Assembly: GCF_011044155.1 (NCBI RefSeq)
Contig: NZ_CP049056.1
Location: 2,980,001-3,044,000, forward strand
Source of the DNA: Pikeienuella piscinae
GTDB lineage: Bacteria; Pseudomonadota; Alphaproteobacteria; Rhodobacterales; Rhodobacteraceae
Direction of reading: 5' to 3'
DNA: 64,000 nt
Positions 10,360 through 19,168 of the stretch are shown one piece after another (position 1 is the stretch's first letter; each line of letters begins with the position of its first letter). Under the pieces are notes generated by a model, which did not search any database, was not told where the DNA came from, and saw nothing but the letters and a program-made list of their open reading frames with translations. The translations under genes were made by a program, and so were the position numbers.

Positions 10360-11541
10360 ATGACTAAGGTCCAACCATATTCGGGGATCAGAATCCTGGA
10401 TCTGACCCATGACCTCGGGCGATACGCCACTCGTCTATTCGCCGACCTCGGCGCCGAAGTTGTCCGCGTCGAGCCGCCGCAAGGCTTGCCGGATCGGCAT
10501 AGATCCGCCGAACGCGCGCGCGAAGAGGGCGAAAACACGCCCGACTGGGCATTCCTGTTCTTCAACGCAAGCAAGAAGAGCGTCGTTCTGGATTTCGACA
10601 CGGAAGAAGGCCGCTCCGACTTCGCGCGCCTGATCGAGCCGACGCAGATCGTCTTCCTCGAGCGCGGCGGCCCGCTGGCGGATGAGCTTGGATGGGTGCG
10701 GTCGCTGAATCCGACGGCGGTCATCACGATTGTCTCGCCCTATGGTCTTGGAGGACCGCTGACGGACGCGCCGGCCTGCGACCTGACGATGCAGGCCAGC
10801 GGCGGCATCGCTTGGCTTTCCGGCCGCCCGGGCGAGCCGCCGCTCCGACTGCCGGTGGCGCAATCGGCGATGATCGCGTCTGTCTACGCGGCCTCAGCGA
10901 CGGCGGTCGCCCTCTTCGACGCAGAGCGGGGGGGCGTCGGCCATCTGATCGACGTCTCGGCGCAAGAGTGCATCGCGCATTCGCTGCAGAACGCGATCCA
11001 GGTCTACGATCTGGAGGGGCGGGTCTCGCAGCGTGGCGGAGAGGGAACCCGCGATGCGAGCGAGGACATCTTCAGCTGCCGCGATGGGTACGTCTTCCTC
11101 GCCTCGCCGCCAACGCTCGGCGTGTCATGGAAGTCCCTGGTCGAATGGATGCGCGAGGTGGAGCACCCGTCAGCCGAGGAATTCTCAAAGGAGCGTTGGC
11201 TCGACCGTCCCTGGCGCACCACCGCCGAGGCGCGCACGATCTTCCGCCGGACCTTCGAGGCTTTCATCCGCGACTTCACAAAGGAAGAGGTCACACGAGA
11301 GGCGATCCGGCGGAAGATCGTGATGTCCTCGGTAAACCGCGTCAGGGACGTGCTCACGGACCCGCAGCTCCAGCACCGCGACTATTTCGTTTCGCTCGCC
11401 GATCCTCGCCTGGAGAAGCCCGTCCTGTTCCCCGGCGCCCCGTACCGGCTGTCCGAGGACGTGTGGTCGCTGTCGCCGGCGCCGGAGCTAGGTCAGCATA
11501 ACGACCTTCTGAAGGCGGCGTCCACTGCATCGAACCGGTGA
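10360..11541 (+). CDS. CaiB/BaiF family III CoA-transferase, possibly non-catalytic subunit
   Basis: A 393-residue protein with the family start GIRILDLTHDLGRYATRLFA and ADLGAEVVRVEPPQG. It also has the mid-block KKSVVLDFDTEEGRSDFARL and the helix block GHLIDVSAQECIAHSLQNA. Family III enzymes move CoA between carboxylic acids through an aspartyl intermediate. At the position where the catalytic aspartate is expected (after GEPPLRLPV), the sequence reads AQSAMIASV with no Asp, whereas the next gene has Asp there. Heteromeric family III enzymes such as benzylsuccinate CoA-transferase BbsEF consist of two such homologues. I infer that this gene and the next encode one heteromeric enzyme. Substrate unknown. 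Confidence 0.82.
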   Translation: MTKVQPYSGIRILDLTHDLGRYATRLFADLGAEVVRVEPPQGLPDRHRSAERAREEGENTPDWAFLFFNASKKSVVLDFDTEEGRSDFARLIEPTQIVFLERGGPLADELGWVRSLNPTAVITIVSPYGLGGPLTDAPACDLTMQASGGIAWLSGRPGEPPLRLPVAQSAMIASVYAASATAVALFDAERGGVGHLIDVSAQECIAHSLQNAIQVYDLEGRVSQRGGEGTRDASEDIFSCRDGYVFLASPPTLGVSWKSLVEWMREVEHPSAEEFSKERWLDRPWRTTAEARTIFRRTFEAFIRDFTKEEVTREAIRRKIVMSSVNRVRDVLTDPQLQHRDYFVSLADPRLEKPVLFPGAPYRLSEDVWSLSPAPELGQHNDLLKAASTASNR

Positions 11542-11565
11542 ATGAAAATTACAAAGGAGTGCGCC

Positions 11566-12783
11566 ATGAAACCCGATTTTCTCCGTGGAATCCGCTTCAC
11601 CGACCTGACCTGGGCCGGCGCGGGCCCTTTCGGCACCAAGCTCTTCTCGGATTTTGGGGCCGAGGTTCTGAAGATCGAGAGCACCTCCCGGCTTGACCCC
11701 GTGCGCCGCGGCGGTCCCTTCAAAGACGCCAAACCCGGGGTCAACCGCAGCGGCTACTATGCTTCCCGCAACACCGGGAAGAAGAGCGTGTCCATCGACC
11801 TGAAGAGCGATGAGGGCCGGCGGCTGGTGCTGGATCTGGTCGCCCAGTCGGACGTCATCAGCAACAATTTCGGCCCGGGCGCGATGGAGCGGCTTGGGCT
11901 GAGCTATGACGACGTTCGCAAGGCCAAGCCCGACATCATTTATCTTTCCATGCCGATGTATGGCGAGAGCGGCCCCCGCGCGTCGATGCTGGGCGTAGGG
12001 ATGACCATCAGCGCGGTGACGGGGCTTATGTGGATGACCGCCTACGGGCCGGATGATCCCGTCGGGCCCGGCACGCACTATCCGGACCATGCGGCGAACC
12101 CGTATCACGCCGCGTTCGCCGTCCTCGCCGCGCTGCGTCACCGCCGCCTGACCGGGCGCGGCATGAAGATCGACCTGTCCCAGGTCGAGTCGACCGCGAA
12201 TTTTGCGGGCCCCGCGATCGTTGAGGCGGCCGCTTCAGGACAGGAGCCGGAGCAGATCGGAAACCGCTCGCGCACCGACGCGCCGCATGGGATCTATCGC
12301 TGCCAGGGTGACGACAGCTGGTGCGCCATCGCGGTGGAGAGCGATACCGAATGGCTGGCGCTCGCCGCCGTTATCAGGCGCCAGGACCTCGCGGCCGATG
12401 CCGACCTGCGGTCGTCGGCCGGGCGGTTGGCGCGGTCCGCGGAACTGGACGACGCGGTCTCCGCCTGGACGCAGGGGCGCCCGCCCCGCGAAGCCGCGGA
12501 GATCCTTCAGTCGGCGGGCGTCGCCGCCGCGCCCGTCGCCTCGTCGAAAGAGTTGATCGAGGAGGACCCCCAGCTCGCCGCGCGCGGCTACTGGCAGCAG
12601 GTCGACCACCCGGAGATGGACGAAACGCTCTTCACCTCTCCGCCCTACCGGCTCGACGGTGAGCGCGTCGAGTTGGCCGGCCCGCCCCTCCTTGGGGAGC
12701 ACACCCGCGAGGTCCTCAGCGGCGTATTGCGCCTGTCAGACGAGCAGATTCGCGCGCTGGCCGAGAAGGGAGTGCTGGGATGA
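11566..12783 (+). CDS. CaiB/BaiF family III CoA-transferase, likely catalytic subunit
   Basis: A 405-residue protein. The start at 11566 was chosen over an upstream in-frame ATG (11542) because AAAGGAG sits seven bases before it. Family blocks are GIRFTDLTWAGAGPFGTKLF, FGAEVLKIES, KKSVSIDLKSDEGR and NNFGPGAMERLGL. The segment THYPDHAANPYHAAFA carries Asp at the expected catalytic position. It is paired with the preceding homologue, which lacks this Asp, suggesting a two-subunit transferase that activates the imported acid to its CoA ester. Its last four bases overlap the start of the thiolase-like gene, so translation is coupled. Confidence 0.87.
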   Translation: MKPDFLRGIRFTDLTWAGAGPFGTKLFSDFGAEVLKIESTSRLDPVRRGGPFKDAKPGVNRSGYYASRNTGKKSVSIDLKSDEGRRLVLDLVAQSDVISNNFGPGAMERLGLSYDDVRKAKPDIIYLSMPMYGESGPRASMLGVGMTISAVTGLMWMTAYGPDDPVGPGTHYPDHAANPYHAAFAVLAALRHRRLTGRGMKIDLSQVESTANFAGPAIVEAAASGQEPEQIGNRSRTDAPHGIYRCQGDDSWCAIAVESDTEWLALAAVIRRQDLAADADLRSSAGRLARSAELDDAVSAWTQGRPPREAAEILQSAGVAAAPVASSKELIEEDPQLAARGYWQQVDHPEMDETLFTSPPYRLDGERVELAGPPLLGEHTREVLSGVLRLSDEQIRALAEKGVLG

Positions 12784-13964
12784 CCGCCAATTACGGAAGC
12801 CGCCCTGGAACCGGGCTCAAGCGCACGGCCGCGATCGTCGGCGTCGGCCATAGCGACTGGGCGGGCGACTGGAGACGCGTGCGATCCGGCGAAAAGCCCT
12901 CCGACGCCTATGGCTACGGGGTCGCGGCGTTCAGGAACGCGCTGGCGGACGCCGGGATCGCGCGCGATCGGATCGACGGCCTGATCGTCGGGCCCACGAC
13001 CGCCTACGAGCGCATGGCGGAGATTCTCGCCATCGACCCGCGATGGGGCGATCAGGCCGACGCCGTCCTCTCTGTCATTCAGGCCTGTATGGCGATCGAG
13101 AGCGGCATGGCCGAGGTGGTGGCTCTCGTCTACGGCAATGACCAGCGCTCGGCCCAGACGCAATATGGCGGCCCCAACGCCATGGGGGGCGACGCCTTCC
13201 TGTCCTATGTCTACCATTCCCCGTGGGGACTCACCTCGCAAGGCGCGCTCTACGCGCTGACGCTCCAGGCCTACAAGCACGCGCGCGGCTTCACTGAGGC
13301 GGAACTTGGCGAGGTCGCAGTCGCCCAGCGCGGCTGGTCGTCGCTCAATCCGAACGCGATCATGCGCAAGCGGATCACGGTCGAAGACTATCTCGCCTCT
13401 CCGTATATCTGCGAGCCGCTTCACCTGTTCGACTACTGCCTCATCAATGACGGCGGCGTCGCGCTGATCATCGCCGAGGCCGAACTCGCGAAGAAAATGA
13501 CCGAGCGCCCGGTCTTCATCGAGGCGGTCGGGCGGCGCGACCTCAACCAGGCCGCCACGAGCCTGGAGCCGCGTCTCACAGACTTCTACCTGCCGGCGCA
13601 GCAAGACGTCGCGGAGCGCGTCTTCTCGACCGCGAACATCGAGCCCAGGGACGTAGACGCCTTTCAGGTCTACGACAGCTTCTCCGTGCATGTGCCCCTG
13701 GCGCTTGAGGGCTATGGCTACTGCGCCGTGGGTGAAGCCGGGCGGTTTCTGCGCGAGGAAGGCGTCGGCCCCGGCGGCAAGCTGCCGACCAACACCAGCG
13801 GCGGCCATCTGTCTGAATCATACATGCAGGGTTGGAATCACCAGATCGAATGCGTCCGCCAGCTTCGCGGCGAGTGTGGCGCGCGGCAGGTCCCCGATTG
13901 CCGCTACGTCCACTACTCGTCCGATGTCGCCGGCAAAGCGGTTTCCATCATCTACGGCCGTTGA
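12780..13964 (+). CDS. Thiolase-like (SCP-x/lipid-transfer type) protein
   Basis: A 394-residue thiolase-fold protein. It begins RTAAIVGVGHSDWAGDW, has the block CLINDGGVALIIAEAE, and ends with the KLPTNTSGGHLSESYMQGWN segment typical of the non-condensing thiolase group that pairs with DUF35 proteins. Members act on CoA thioesters (thiolytic or retro-aldol cleavage) as a complex with a zinc-ribbon/OB-fold partner, which is the next gene. It starts inside the stop of the CoA-transferase gene. In the anaerobic toluene pathway, BbsB with BbsA is an equivalent pair, but the reaction here cannot be named from sequence alone. Confidence 0.85.
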   Translation: MTANYGSRPGTGLKRTAAIVGVGHSDWAGDWRRVRSGEKPSDAYGYGVAAFRNALADAGIARDRIDGLIVGPTTAYERMAEILAIDPRWGDQADAVLSVIQACMAIESGMAEVVALVYGNDQRSAQTQYGGPNAMGGDAFLSYVYHSPWGLTSQGALYALTLQAYKHARGFTEAELGEVAVAQRGWSSLNPNAIMRKRITVEDYLASPYICEPLHLFDYCLINDGGVALIIAEAELAKKMTERPVFIEAVGRRDLNQAATSLEPRLTDFYLPAQQDVAERVFSTANIEPRDVDAFQVYDSFSVHVPLALEGYGYCAVGEAGRFLREEGVGPGGKLPTNTSGGHLSESYMQGWNHQIECVRQLRGECGARQVPDCRYVHYSSDVAGKAVSIIYGR

Positions 13965-13971
13965 GAGAGCC

Positions 13972-14409
13972 ATGAACATATCCGAGATCCAGACGCCGCA
14001 GCCCGTCCTCGGGCTGTACGAAGAACCGATGTGGGAGAGCATCCGCGCCAGGAAAATGCGGCTCCAGCGTTGCAGCGACTGCGGCGCCACTCGATATCCG
14101 CCCGGGCCGACCTGCCCGGCGTGCCTGTCCGCGAACGCCGAGTGGGAGCCCATCTCGGGTCGGGGCGTTATCGTCTCCTGGGTGGTGTTTCATCGCCAGT
14201 ATCTGCCCGCCTACAGCGCGCCCTACAACGTGATCGCGGTGAGGCTGGAGGAAGGGCCGATTTTCATCAGCAATCTCGAAGGCGAGGAACCCGAGGACTC
14301 GTGGATCGGCCGGCCGGTCAGGATGGTGTACAGGGCGATGCCCGACGGCTTTCTCCTTCCACGCTTCGTTCTCGACGATGCGACAGATGCAGGATCCCCC
14401 CATGTCTGA
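13972..14409 (+). CDS. DUF35 zinc-ribbon OB-fold protein, thiolase partner
   Basis: A 145-residue protein. Four cysteines in CSDCGATRYPPGPTCPAC form a zinc ribbon near residues 34-51. An OB-fold follows, with the typical SGRGVIVSWVVFHRQYLPAY and GRPVRMVYRAMPDGF blocks. DUF35 proteins are obligate partners that cap the active site of SCP-x-type thiolases and recognise acyl-CoA. The gene starts seven bases after the thiolase-like gene and overlaps the SDR start, so the three are coupled in one operon. Confidence 0.9.
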   Translation: MNISEIQTPQPVLGLYEEPMWESIRARKMRLQRCSDCGATRYPPGPTCPACLSANAEWEPISGRGVIVSWVVFHRQYLPAYSAPYNVIAVRLEEGPIFISNLEGEEPEDSWIGRPVRMVYRAMPDGFLLPRFVLDDATDAGSPHV

Positions 14410-15145
14410 TGAAAACCGGACCGTCATCATCACCGGAGCTTCGCGCGGCATCGGGGCCGCCACCGCCCGACTGGCCGCGGCGCGGGGCTATCGCGTCTGC
14501 GTCAATTATTCGAGCGACGCGGCTGGTGCCGCCAGCGTCGTCGACGATATCCGGAAGGGCGGCGGCGGCGCCCTCGCTTTTCGAGCCGACACCTCCGACG
14601 AGGCTGCGGTCGTCTCCATGTTTGACGAGGCTTCGGCGCGGCTTGGCCCGGTCACCGACCTTGTGAACAACGCCGGGCAATCCGGCGGGACGACGCGCCT
14701 CGAGGATCTGGACGCAGCGACGCTGAGGCGGATTTTCGAGGTCAACGTCATCGGCTACTTCTTATGCTGCCGCGAAGCGGTGCGCCGCATGTCCACAAGA
14801 AACGGCGGAGAGGGTGGCCGGATCGTCAATGTGTCGTCAGTCGCCGCCGTAAACGGCTCGGCGGGCGAGCGCATCCACTATGCCGCCACCAAGGGCGCTG
14901 TGAACAGCATGGGTGTGGGGTTGGCGAAGGAGGTGGCGCGCGAGGGTATCCGCGTCAACACATTTAGCCCGGGTCTGACCTGGACATCAATGAACCCGCC
15001 CGGGCGACTCGAAAAACTGGAATCGGCAGTACCGGCTTGTCGCGCCGCGCAACCCGAGGAAATGGCGCGGGGCGTTCTCTGGCTTTTATCGGATGAGGCG
15101 GACTATGTACTAGGTGCAAATCTTGTGATGTCGGGCGGACGCTGA
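14402..15145 (+). CDS. Short-chain dehydrogenase/reductase (SDR)
   Basis: A 247-residue classical SDR with the NAD(P)-binding motif TGASRGIGAATA, the structural NNAG, the serine in IVNVSSVAAVNG and the YAATK catalytic pair. FabG-like proteins share this layout. In this operon a role as a 3-hydroxyacyl-CoA (or equivalent) dehydrogenase next to the thiolase is plausible. NYSSDA just after the second beta strand has no acidic residue at its end, which is more typical of NADP users. The ATG at 14402 overlaps the DUF35 gene stop by eight bases. Confidence 0.9.
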   Translation: MSDENRTVIITGASRGIGAATARLAAARGYRVCVNYSSDAAGAASVVDDIRKGGGGALAFRADTSDEAAVVSMFDEASARLGPVTDLVNNAGQSGGTTRLEDLDAATLRRIFEVNVIGYFLCCREAVRRMSTRNGGEGGRIVNVSSVAAVNGSAGERIHYAATKGAVNSMGVGLAKEVAREGIRVNTFSPGLTWTSMNPPGRLEKLESAVPACRAAQPEEMARGVLWLLSDEADYVLGANLVMSGGR

Positions 15146-15180
15146 CCGATACGGCGCTACGCCGTTGATGAGAGGACCCC

Positions 15181-15879
15181 ATGGCCTTCAGAACGAAACA
15201 GGATCACGTCTCCGAGATACTTCGGGAACGCATCATTTCGGGCTTCTACAAACGGGGCCAAAAGCTGAAGCAGTCCGACATCGCTGACGAATTGGACGTC
15301 TCGGTCACGCCGGTGCGCGAGGCTCTGCGCAATCTCGAGGCCGAAGGCTACGTTCTCGGATTGTCGCATCGCGGCGTGCTTGTCCCTCACTTCATCATCG
15401 AGCAAGCTGAAGAGCTTTACGAACTGAGGCTGATGCTGGAGCGGGACCTCACGGTGCAAGCGTTTCCCGCGGTGACGCAGCAGGCGCTTGCCGAACTTAA
15501 GGAACGTCACCGTGAATGCCTTAGGGCCCACCGTGCTGAAGAGCGCCTTGAACTTCGCGCCGCCAACTATCGCTTCCACTTTCGCTTCTACGAGCTTGCG
15601 AACCGGCCCCAGACCTTGCAGTTCGTGCGGGTTCTCTGGGCCAAGTACCCGTTTCATCTGCTCGATGCGATAGATCTGCGCGTGACGCGCGTCATCGGAG
15701 AGCATGAGGAGTTCTTAGCGACACTCGAGTCGGGCGATGTGGATGGCGCCGCCGCGGCGATGGTGAAGCATATCAAGCGCGGCTGGGAGGAGTTCAGCAG
15801 AGCTCACCCGCGCAAGCATGTCGACGGCGCCGCCGCAGCGGAGACGACGCCGCGGATCGCTACAAAGACCGGTCTCTGA
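15181..15879 (+). CDS. GntR-family (FadR subfamily, FCD domain) transcriptional regulator
   Basis: A 232-residue regulator. The N-terminal winged helix includes SEILRERIISGFYKRGQKL and SDIADELDVSVTPVREALRN. An all-helical FCD-type effector domain follows, with YELRLMLERDLTVQAF and the HFRFYELANRP region supplying likely metal/effector histidines. FCD regulators usually sense the substrate or an intermediate of the adjacent catabolic operon and act as repressors. It lies 35 bases after the SDR gene and is probably cotranscribed, which would make the operon autoregulated. Confidence 0.9.
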   Translation: MAFRTKQDHVSEILRERIISGFYKRGQKLKQSDIADELDVSVTPVREALRNLEAEGYVLGLSHRGVLVPHFIIEQAEELYELRLMLERDLTVQAFPAVTQQALAELKERHRECLRAHRAEERLELRAANYRFHFRFYELANRPQTLQFVRVLWAKYPFHLLDAIDLRVTRVIGEHEEFLATLESGDVDGAAAAMVKHIKRGWEEFSRAHPRKHVDGAAAAETTPRIATKTGL

Positions 15880-15881
15880 AC

Positions 15882-16673
15882 GTGAGAGACATGCAGTGCG
15901 TGAATCTCAGGCGCGCGCGGTTGTGGCGCATTCCGGATCAAACCGCTGGCTCCCTCCCCACTATTCTCTTCGTCCACGGAGCGTGGCTGGGCGCCTGGAC
16001 GTTTGAGAATTTTCTCGGATATTTCGCCGAACGCGGCGTCGGCTGCGCGGCTATCGATCTGCGCGGCCATGGCGGTCTCGTCCAGGATGACGTGTTTCTC
16101 ACGTCGGGTCAGAGGGAAATGGCGGAGGATGTCGTCGAGGCATGCCAGGCCATCGGTGGTGAAGTGGTCGTTGCCGGTCACAGCGCCGGCGCGGCCGTGG
16201 CGGCGATAGCCGCAAGCCGCTTCCCGACGGTCGGGCTTGTCCTGCTCGCACCGTCGCCGCCCGGGCAGCTTCCCGGGCTTGAGCCTCAGGCGCCGGTGCC
16301 GGACGGACGACCGTTCGCGCCGGGCTCGATCGAACATGTCAAGCGCAAGTTCGTTCCGAACTTCTCGCATGAAGACGTGGTCGACTTCGCGGAGCGGCTG
16401 GTCCACGAGAGCCCGGCTCTGCTCAATGATCGCCGCTTGCTTCGTGTAGAGATCGACCGTTCGCGCATCAGCGGCCCTGCGCTCTGCCTCTCGGCTGAAA
16501 AGGAGTTGGGCGACTTTCACAAACCCGGTCAAGATCTCGCTACCGCCAGATTTTACGATGCCGAGTATTGGTTCCTTACGGGTGCCGGACACTGTTTCTC
16601 GCTGGAGCCCCATTGGCGCGATGCGGCCTTTGTGATCGAGCGATGGTACGGTAGCCACTTTCTCATTCCATAA
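15882..16673 (+). CDS. Alpha/beta hydrolase
   Basis: A 263-residue alpha/beta-hydrolase fold protein. The oxyanion-hole segment is LFVHGAWLGAWTFENFL, the nucleophile elbow is AGHSAGAAVA (Ser near residue 92), and the C-terminal catalytic histidine lies in LTGAGHCFSLEPHW. The GTG at 15882 lies three bases after the GntR stop; an ATG at 15891 is an alternative start. It is the last gene of the catabolic cluster and may hydrolyse an ester, lactone or CoA thioester of the pathway. The exact substrate is not predictable. Confidence 0.85.
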   Translation: MRDMQCVNLRRARLWRIPDQTAGSLPTILFVHGAWLGAWTFENFLGYFAERGVGCAAIDLRGHGGLVQDDVFLTSGQREMAEDVVEACQAIGGEVVVAGHSAGAAVAAIAASRFPTVGLVLLAPSPPGQLPGLEPQAPVPDGRPFAPGSIEHVKRKFVPNFSHEDVVDFAERLVHESPALLNDRRLLRVEIDRSRISGPALCLSAEKELGDFHKPGQDLATARFYDAEYWFLTGAGHCFSLEPHWRDAAFVIERWYGSHFLIP

Positions 16674-17029
16674 GTTTGGGGCACCCGAAATGTGCGTTGG
16701 TCTGCTGTAGGAGGGTGCAATTACATCCAGCCATGGAGCCGCCGGCATGTTGCTGGCGCGAGAGGCGTAAAATCCCCCCAAATGGCAGCGTCAAGCCGAT
16801 AGAGTTTGGTTCGAAGCGAGGATGTAAAGTTTGGAGGTTTATGGGCGCATGTATGGACGGGCGCGACGGTGCAAGTATTTTCTTTGAGATTTGACGTGGT
16901 CAGTTGCAGTCATGTGTCCGGCCTGTTTGCGCAGCACATGGCTGCTGGCCTTGATGAAGTCCGCGGACCAGATCCCAGAACACTCCATCGCGCTTTTCGC
17001 ACCGGCGCTTCTACCAACGGGCGCAGTCT
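16674..17029. other. Spacer after the catabolic cluster, no gene seen
   Basis: About 355 bases that I cannot assign. No frame has a recognisable product. It runs into the 3' end of the decayed IS630-type transposase, so part of it may be outer insertion-sequence DNA. Confidence 0.4.
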
Positions 17030-17958
17030 ATGACCGATGCGCCCAGTCCCGCATTCCGATTGTTCTGATGCGCCACGGCCGTCGATGAGCTTGTTCCATG
17101 CTTAACAGCAATGGGCGAGGATGTCGTCGTAGCCGGCGAAGACGCGGTTCGACAGCCAGTTGTCCCTCATGAATTGCCAGATGTTTTCGGTGGGGTTCAG
17201 TTCCGGTGCGCGGGGCGGCAGCTCCATGAGGGTGATGTTCTCAGGCACGACAAGTTTCGGCGTCGTGTGCCAGCCGGCCTGATCGAGCAGGACCACGGCA
17301 TGGCAGCCGGGACCGACCTCTGCGCCGATCAGCGTCAGGTGCTCGTTCATTGCGTGGGTGTCGGCATAGGGCATCACGAGCCCGGCGCCCTTGCCCTTCG
17401 CGGGGCAGATGGCGCCGAATATGTACGCCCATTTCGTGCGCTGATCCTTTGGCGCAGAGGGGCGTGAGCCCATCTTCGCCCAGCGACGGGTGAACTTGTT
17501 CTTTTGGCCGACGCGGGCTTCATCCTGCCACCAGATCTCGATCCCTATGCCGGAGTCGAGGCGCGCGTGGATCTTCGCCAGTTCGGCGGGGAAAGTTTTT
17601 TAAAATCCTCCACCGCGTATTCGTTCTGCGCGCGGTGGCGAGGGCGGGCGGAAAGCTTGCGGTAGCCCATCTCCCGAAGCGCCCGGCCAATGGTGGTCTC
17701 ATCCACCGAGACGCCGAACGTCTCGTTGAGTTCCCGAGCCAGATCGCAGCGCCGTCAGCGCACGACGCCATGAATGGCCGGAATGGGGCCGCGCTCCACC
17801 ATCCCGGCGAGCGCCTGACGATATTCGGCGGTCAGTTTGGGCTTCGGGCCGGCTCCGCAGCGGTTCTTCAGGCCCTCCGGGCCGTCCGCGTTGAACCGTA
17901 ACCGGCCGGTCTGGGCCGCCTTGCGGGTTCCTGATTTGATCTGCGAACTGGATCTCAA
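17030..17958 (-). pseudogene. IS630-family transposase, multiply disrupted
   Basis: Pieces of one transposase appear in order on the minus strand: TAEYRQALAGMVERGPIPAI, then LRFNADG-type N-terminal sequence upstream, ALREMGYRKLSARPRHRAQN, DEARVGQKNKFTRRWAKMGS, LLDQAGWHTTPKL and ELNPTENIWQFMRDNWLSNR. The end WRIRTIGMRDWAHRS stops at 17030. I count four lesions: a TGA at about 17755 in the HGVVR-W region, a frameshift in the A run near 17600, a TAA at 17104-17102, and another frameshift near 17085. The first ~60 residues of the family are also missing. It is inactive. Confidence 0.85.
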
Positions 17959-17989
17959 TTGACGTCGTTAACGACGTCGCTTGAGAGGT

Positions 17990-18073
17990 ATGGACATGTC
18001 GCAAGAGGTTCTTGTCGGGCCCGAGCGTCGGCGGCGATGGTCGGACGCGGAGAAGATTTCGATCCTGATGTGA
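17990..18073 (+). mobile_element. Transposase OrfA-type N-terminal fragment
   Basis: A 27-codon frame beginning MDMSQEVLVGPERRRRWSD and ending AEKISILM before a stop. This is the typical N-terminus of OrfA/TnpA helix-turn-helix proteins of IS3/IS66-type elements, which continue for 80 or more residues. It is truncated, and what follows is unrelated sequence. Confidence 0.65.
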
Positions 18074-18433
18074 ACCGGCATGCAAGATTGACCCCTGTAT
18101 TGGGGTAATCGGCGTCCAAAGGTGAGCCGGAGCTTCGTCGCGGAGGCTTCGAGCCGCCAGCCGCCGTCGACGGCCATCAGCGTCGAGGGCGTCTCGCGCA
18201 GCAGCCATGGCTCGACATAGAGACTGGCGAGCAGGCGCGGGGCGGCGAAATGCGGGCTGGCCGGAACCCGCGCGTAGGAGCCGGGCCGCGCCGGCTGACG
18301 CCGGGCCGGATAGCGCCCGCCGAGCCCCGCGACCGGTTCGAACTTCACCCCGGGCCCCTCCGGGTTCGGGTCACCGCGGCCCCCGGCGCCAGTCATCAAG
18401 GTTGGCGTAGATCGTGACTGCGATCCCGCCGAG
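18074..18433. other. Unassigned sequence between insertion-sequence fragments
   Basis: A minus-strand open frame spans 17968-18447, and its middle part (LYVEPWLLRETPSTLMAVDG) reads like real protein, possibly the end of a displaced host gene. It has no identifiable start, and its ends run into insertion-sequence fragments, so I do not call it a gene. Confidence 0.35.
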
Positions 18434-18547
18434 GGTATCCGCGACATGATGCTGGACGCGGTCGAGCGGCGGTTCGGGGACTACAGGATACCGCATCCCG
18501 TCGAGATGCTGAGTGACAACGGCTCATGTCACGTCGCACGGGAGACG
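18434..18547 (+). mobile_element. IS3-family OrfB (integrase core) fragment
   Basis: The frame reads GIRDMMLDAVERRFGDYRIP, then HPVEMLSDNGSCHVARET. LSDNGS marks the second catalytic aspartate of the rve-type integrase core, and the phrase before it is typical of IS2/IS3-group OrfB. Nothing before or after continues the protein. It ends 63 bases before tRNA-Ser. Confidence 0.75.
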
Positions 18548-18610
18548 TGCAGACTCGACGATCGAGTCGCTTGCGCCGACCGATGCATTGGCTATAGACA
18601 ACCACCCAAT

Positions 18611-18700
18611 GGAGAGGTGGCCGAGTGGTCGAAGGCGCACGCCTGGAAAGTGTGTAGGCGGGAAACCGTCTCGAGGGTTCGAATCCCTCTCTCTCCGCCA
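18611..18700 (+). tRNA. tRNA-Ser (GGA anticodon)
   Basis: A 90-base class II tRNA with encoded CCA. The acceptor stem GGAGAGG pairs with CTCTCTCC (offset by the discriminator), the anticodon loop CTGGAAA gives GGA, a long variable arm follows, and the T arm reads GGGTTCGAATCCC. It reads serine codons TCC/TCT. Insertion-sequence debris lies upstream and the defence/mobile island downstream, making it a plausible integration hotspot. Confidence 0.96.
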
Positions 18701-18726
18701 CTTACCCTCGCGAAAGCGTTCTCCCG

Positions 18727-18755
18727 ATCCGGCTGCGGCCGGATTTTCTTGTTGT
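18727..18755 (+). terminator. Intrinsic terminator after tRNA-Ser
   Basis: A seven-base perfect stem ATCCGGC/GCCGGAT with a TGCG loop, followed by a T-rich tract (TTTCTTGTTG). It lies 26 bases after the tRNA CCA end. Confidence 0.85.
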
Positions 18756-19168
18756 TTTCAAGGGTTATGCAGGAGGGGCTGAGCACCGGCCCCAGCGCCA
18801 GGCCGCCCGGAAGCGGTCTCTCTGGGCCGATATTCTCCGGACCTCATGACTGCGCGAATTTAGTGAATAGCCTCTAAATATCTGGAATATAGTGGATCTT
18901 TCCCTCGGCGGCCGAGCACTTCGAAGCTGGTCCCGGCCGGTCTAAACGCGACCATGATCCAACTCCGATCGTCGCTATCTGACGTAGGCTACGCTTGTGT
19001 TTTTAAAGGGAAAATCATTACATAACGCCTCGGCACGTAGGTTGCTGACTTTCTGCGACTACTCCGCGACTGTCGCTGAAGCTCCGAAATTTCCACGATC
19101 ATCGCAGGATTGACATGCTTATCTTCCCGTGAGAGAAGCTGGCAGACGCAGTTGCTTAGGAGCTGGCA
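18756..19168. other. Upstream region of the McrB-like operon, no gene seen
   Basis: About 410 bases of lower GC content than the flanking host genes. No gene is supported. It must carry the promoter of the AAA+/nuclease operon. I saw no copy of the tRNA-Ser 3' end that would define an attachment site. AGGAG at 19159-19163 is the ribosome-binding site of the next gene. Confidence 0.45.

Noticed and set aside
18676-18700. Attachment-site duplication of the tRNA-Ser 3' end
   Set aside because: I looked for a second copy around 23.4 kb, 29.1 kb and other non-coding gaps and did not see one; it may lie outside the window.
18446-18877. A 143-codon frame running through tRNA-Ser
   Set aside because: Only the first ~34 codons resemble a transposase; the rest is read through a tRNA gene.
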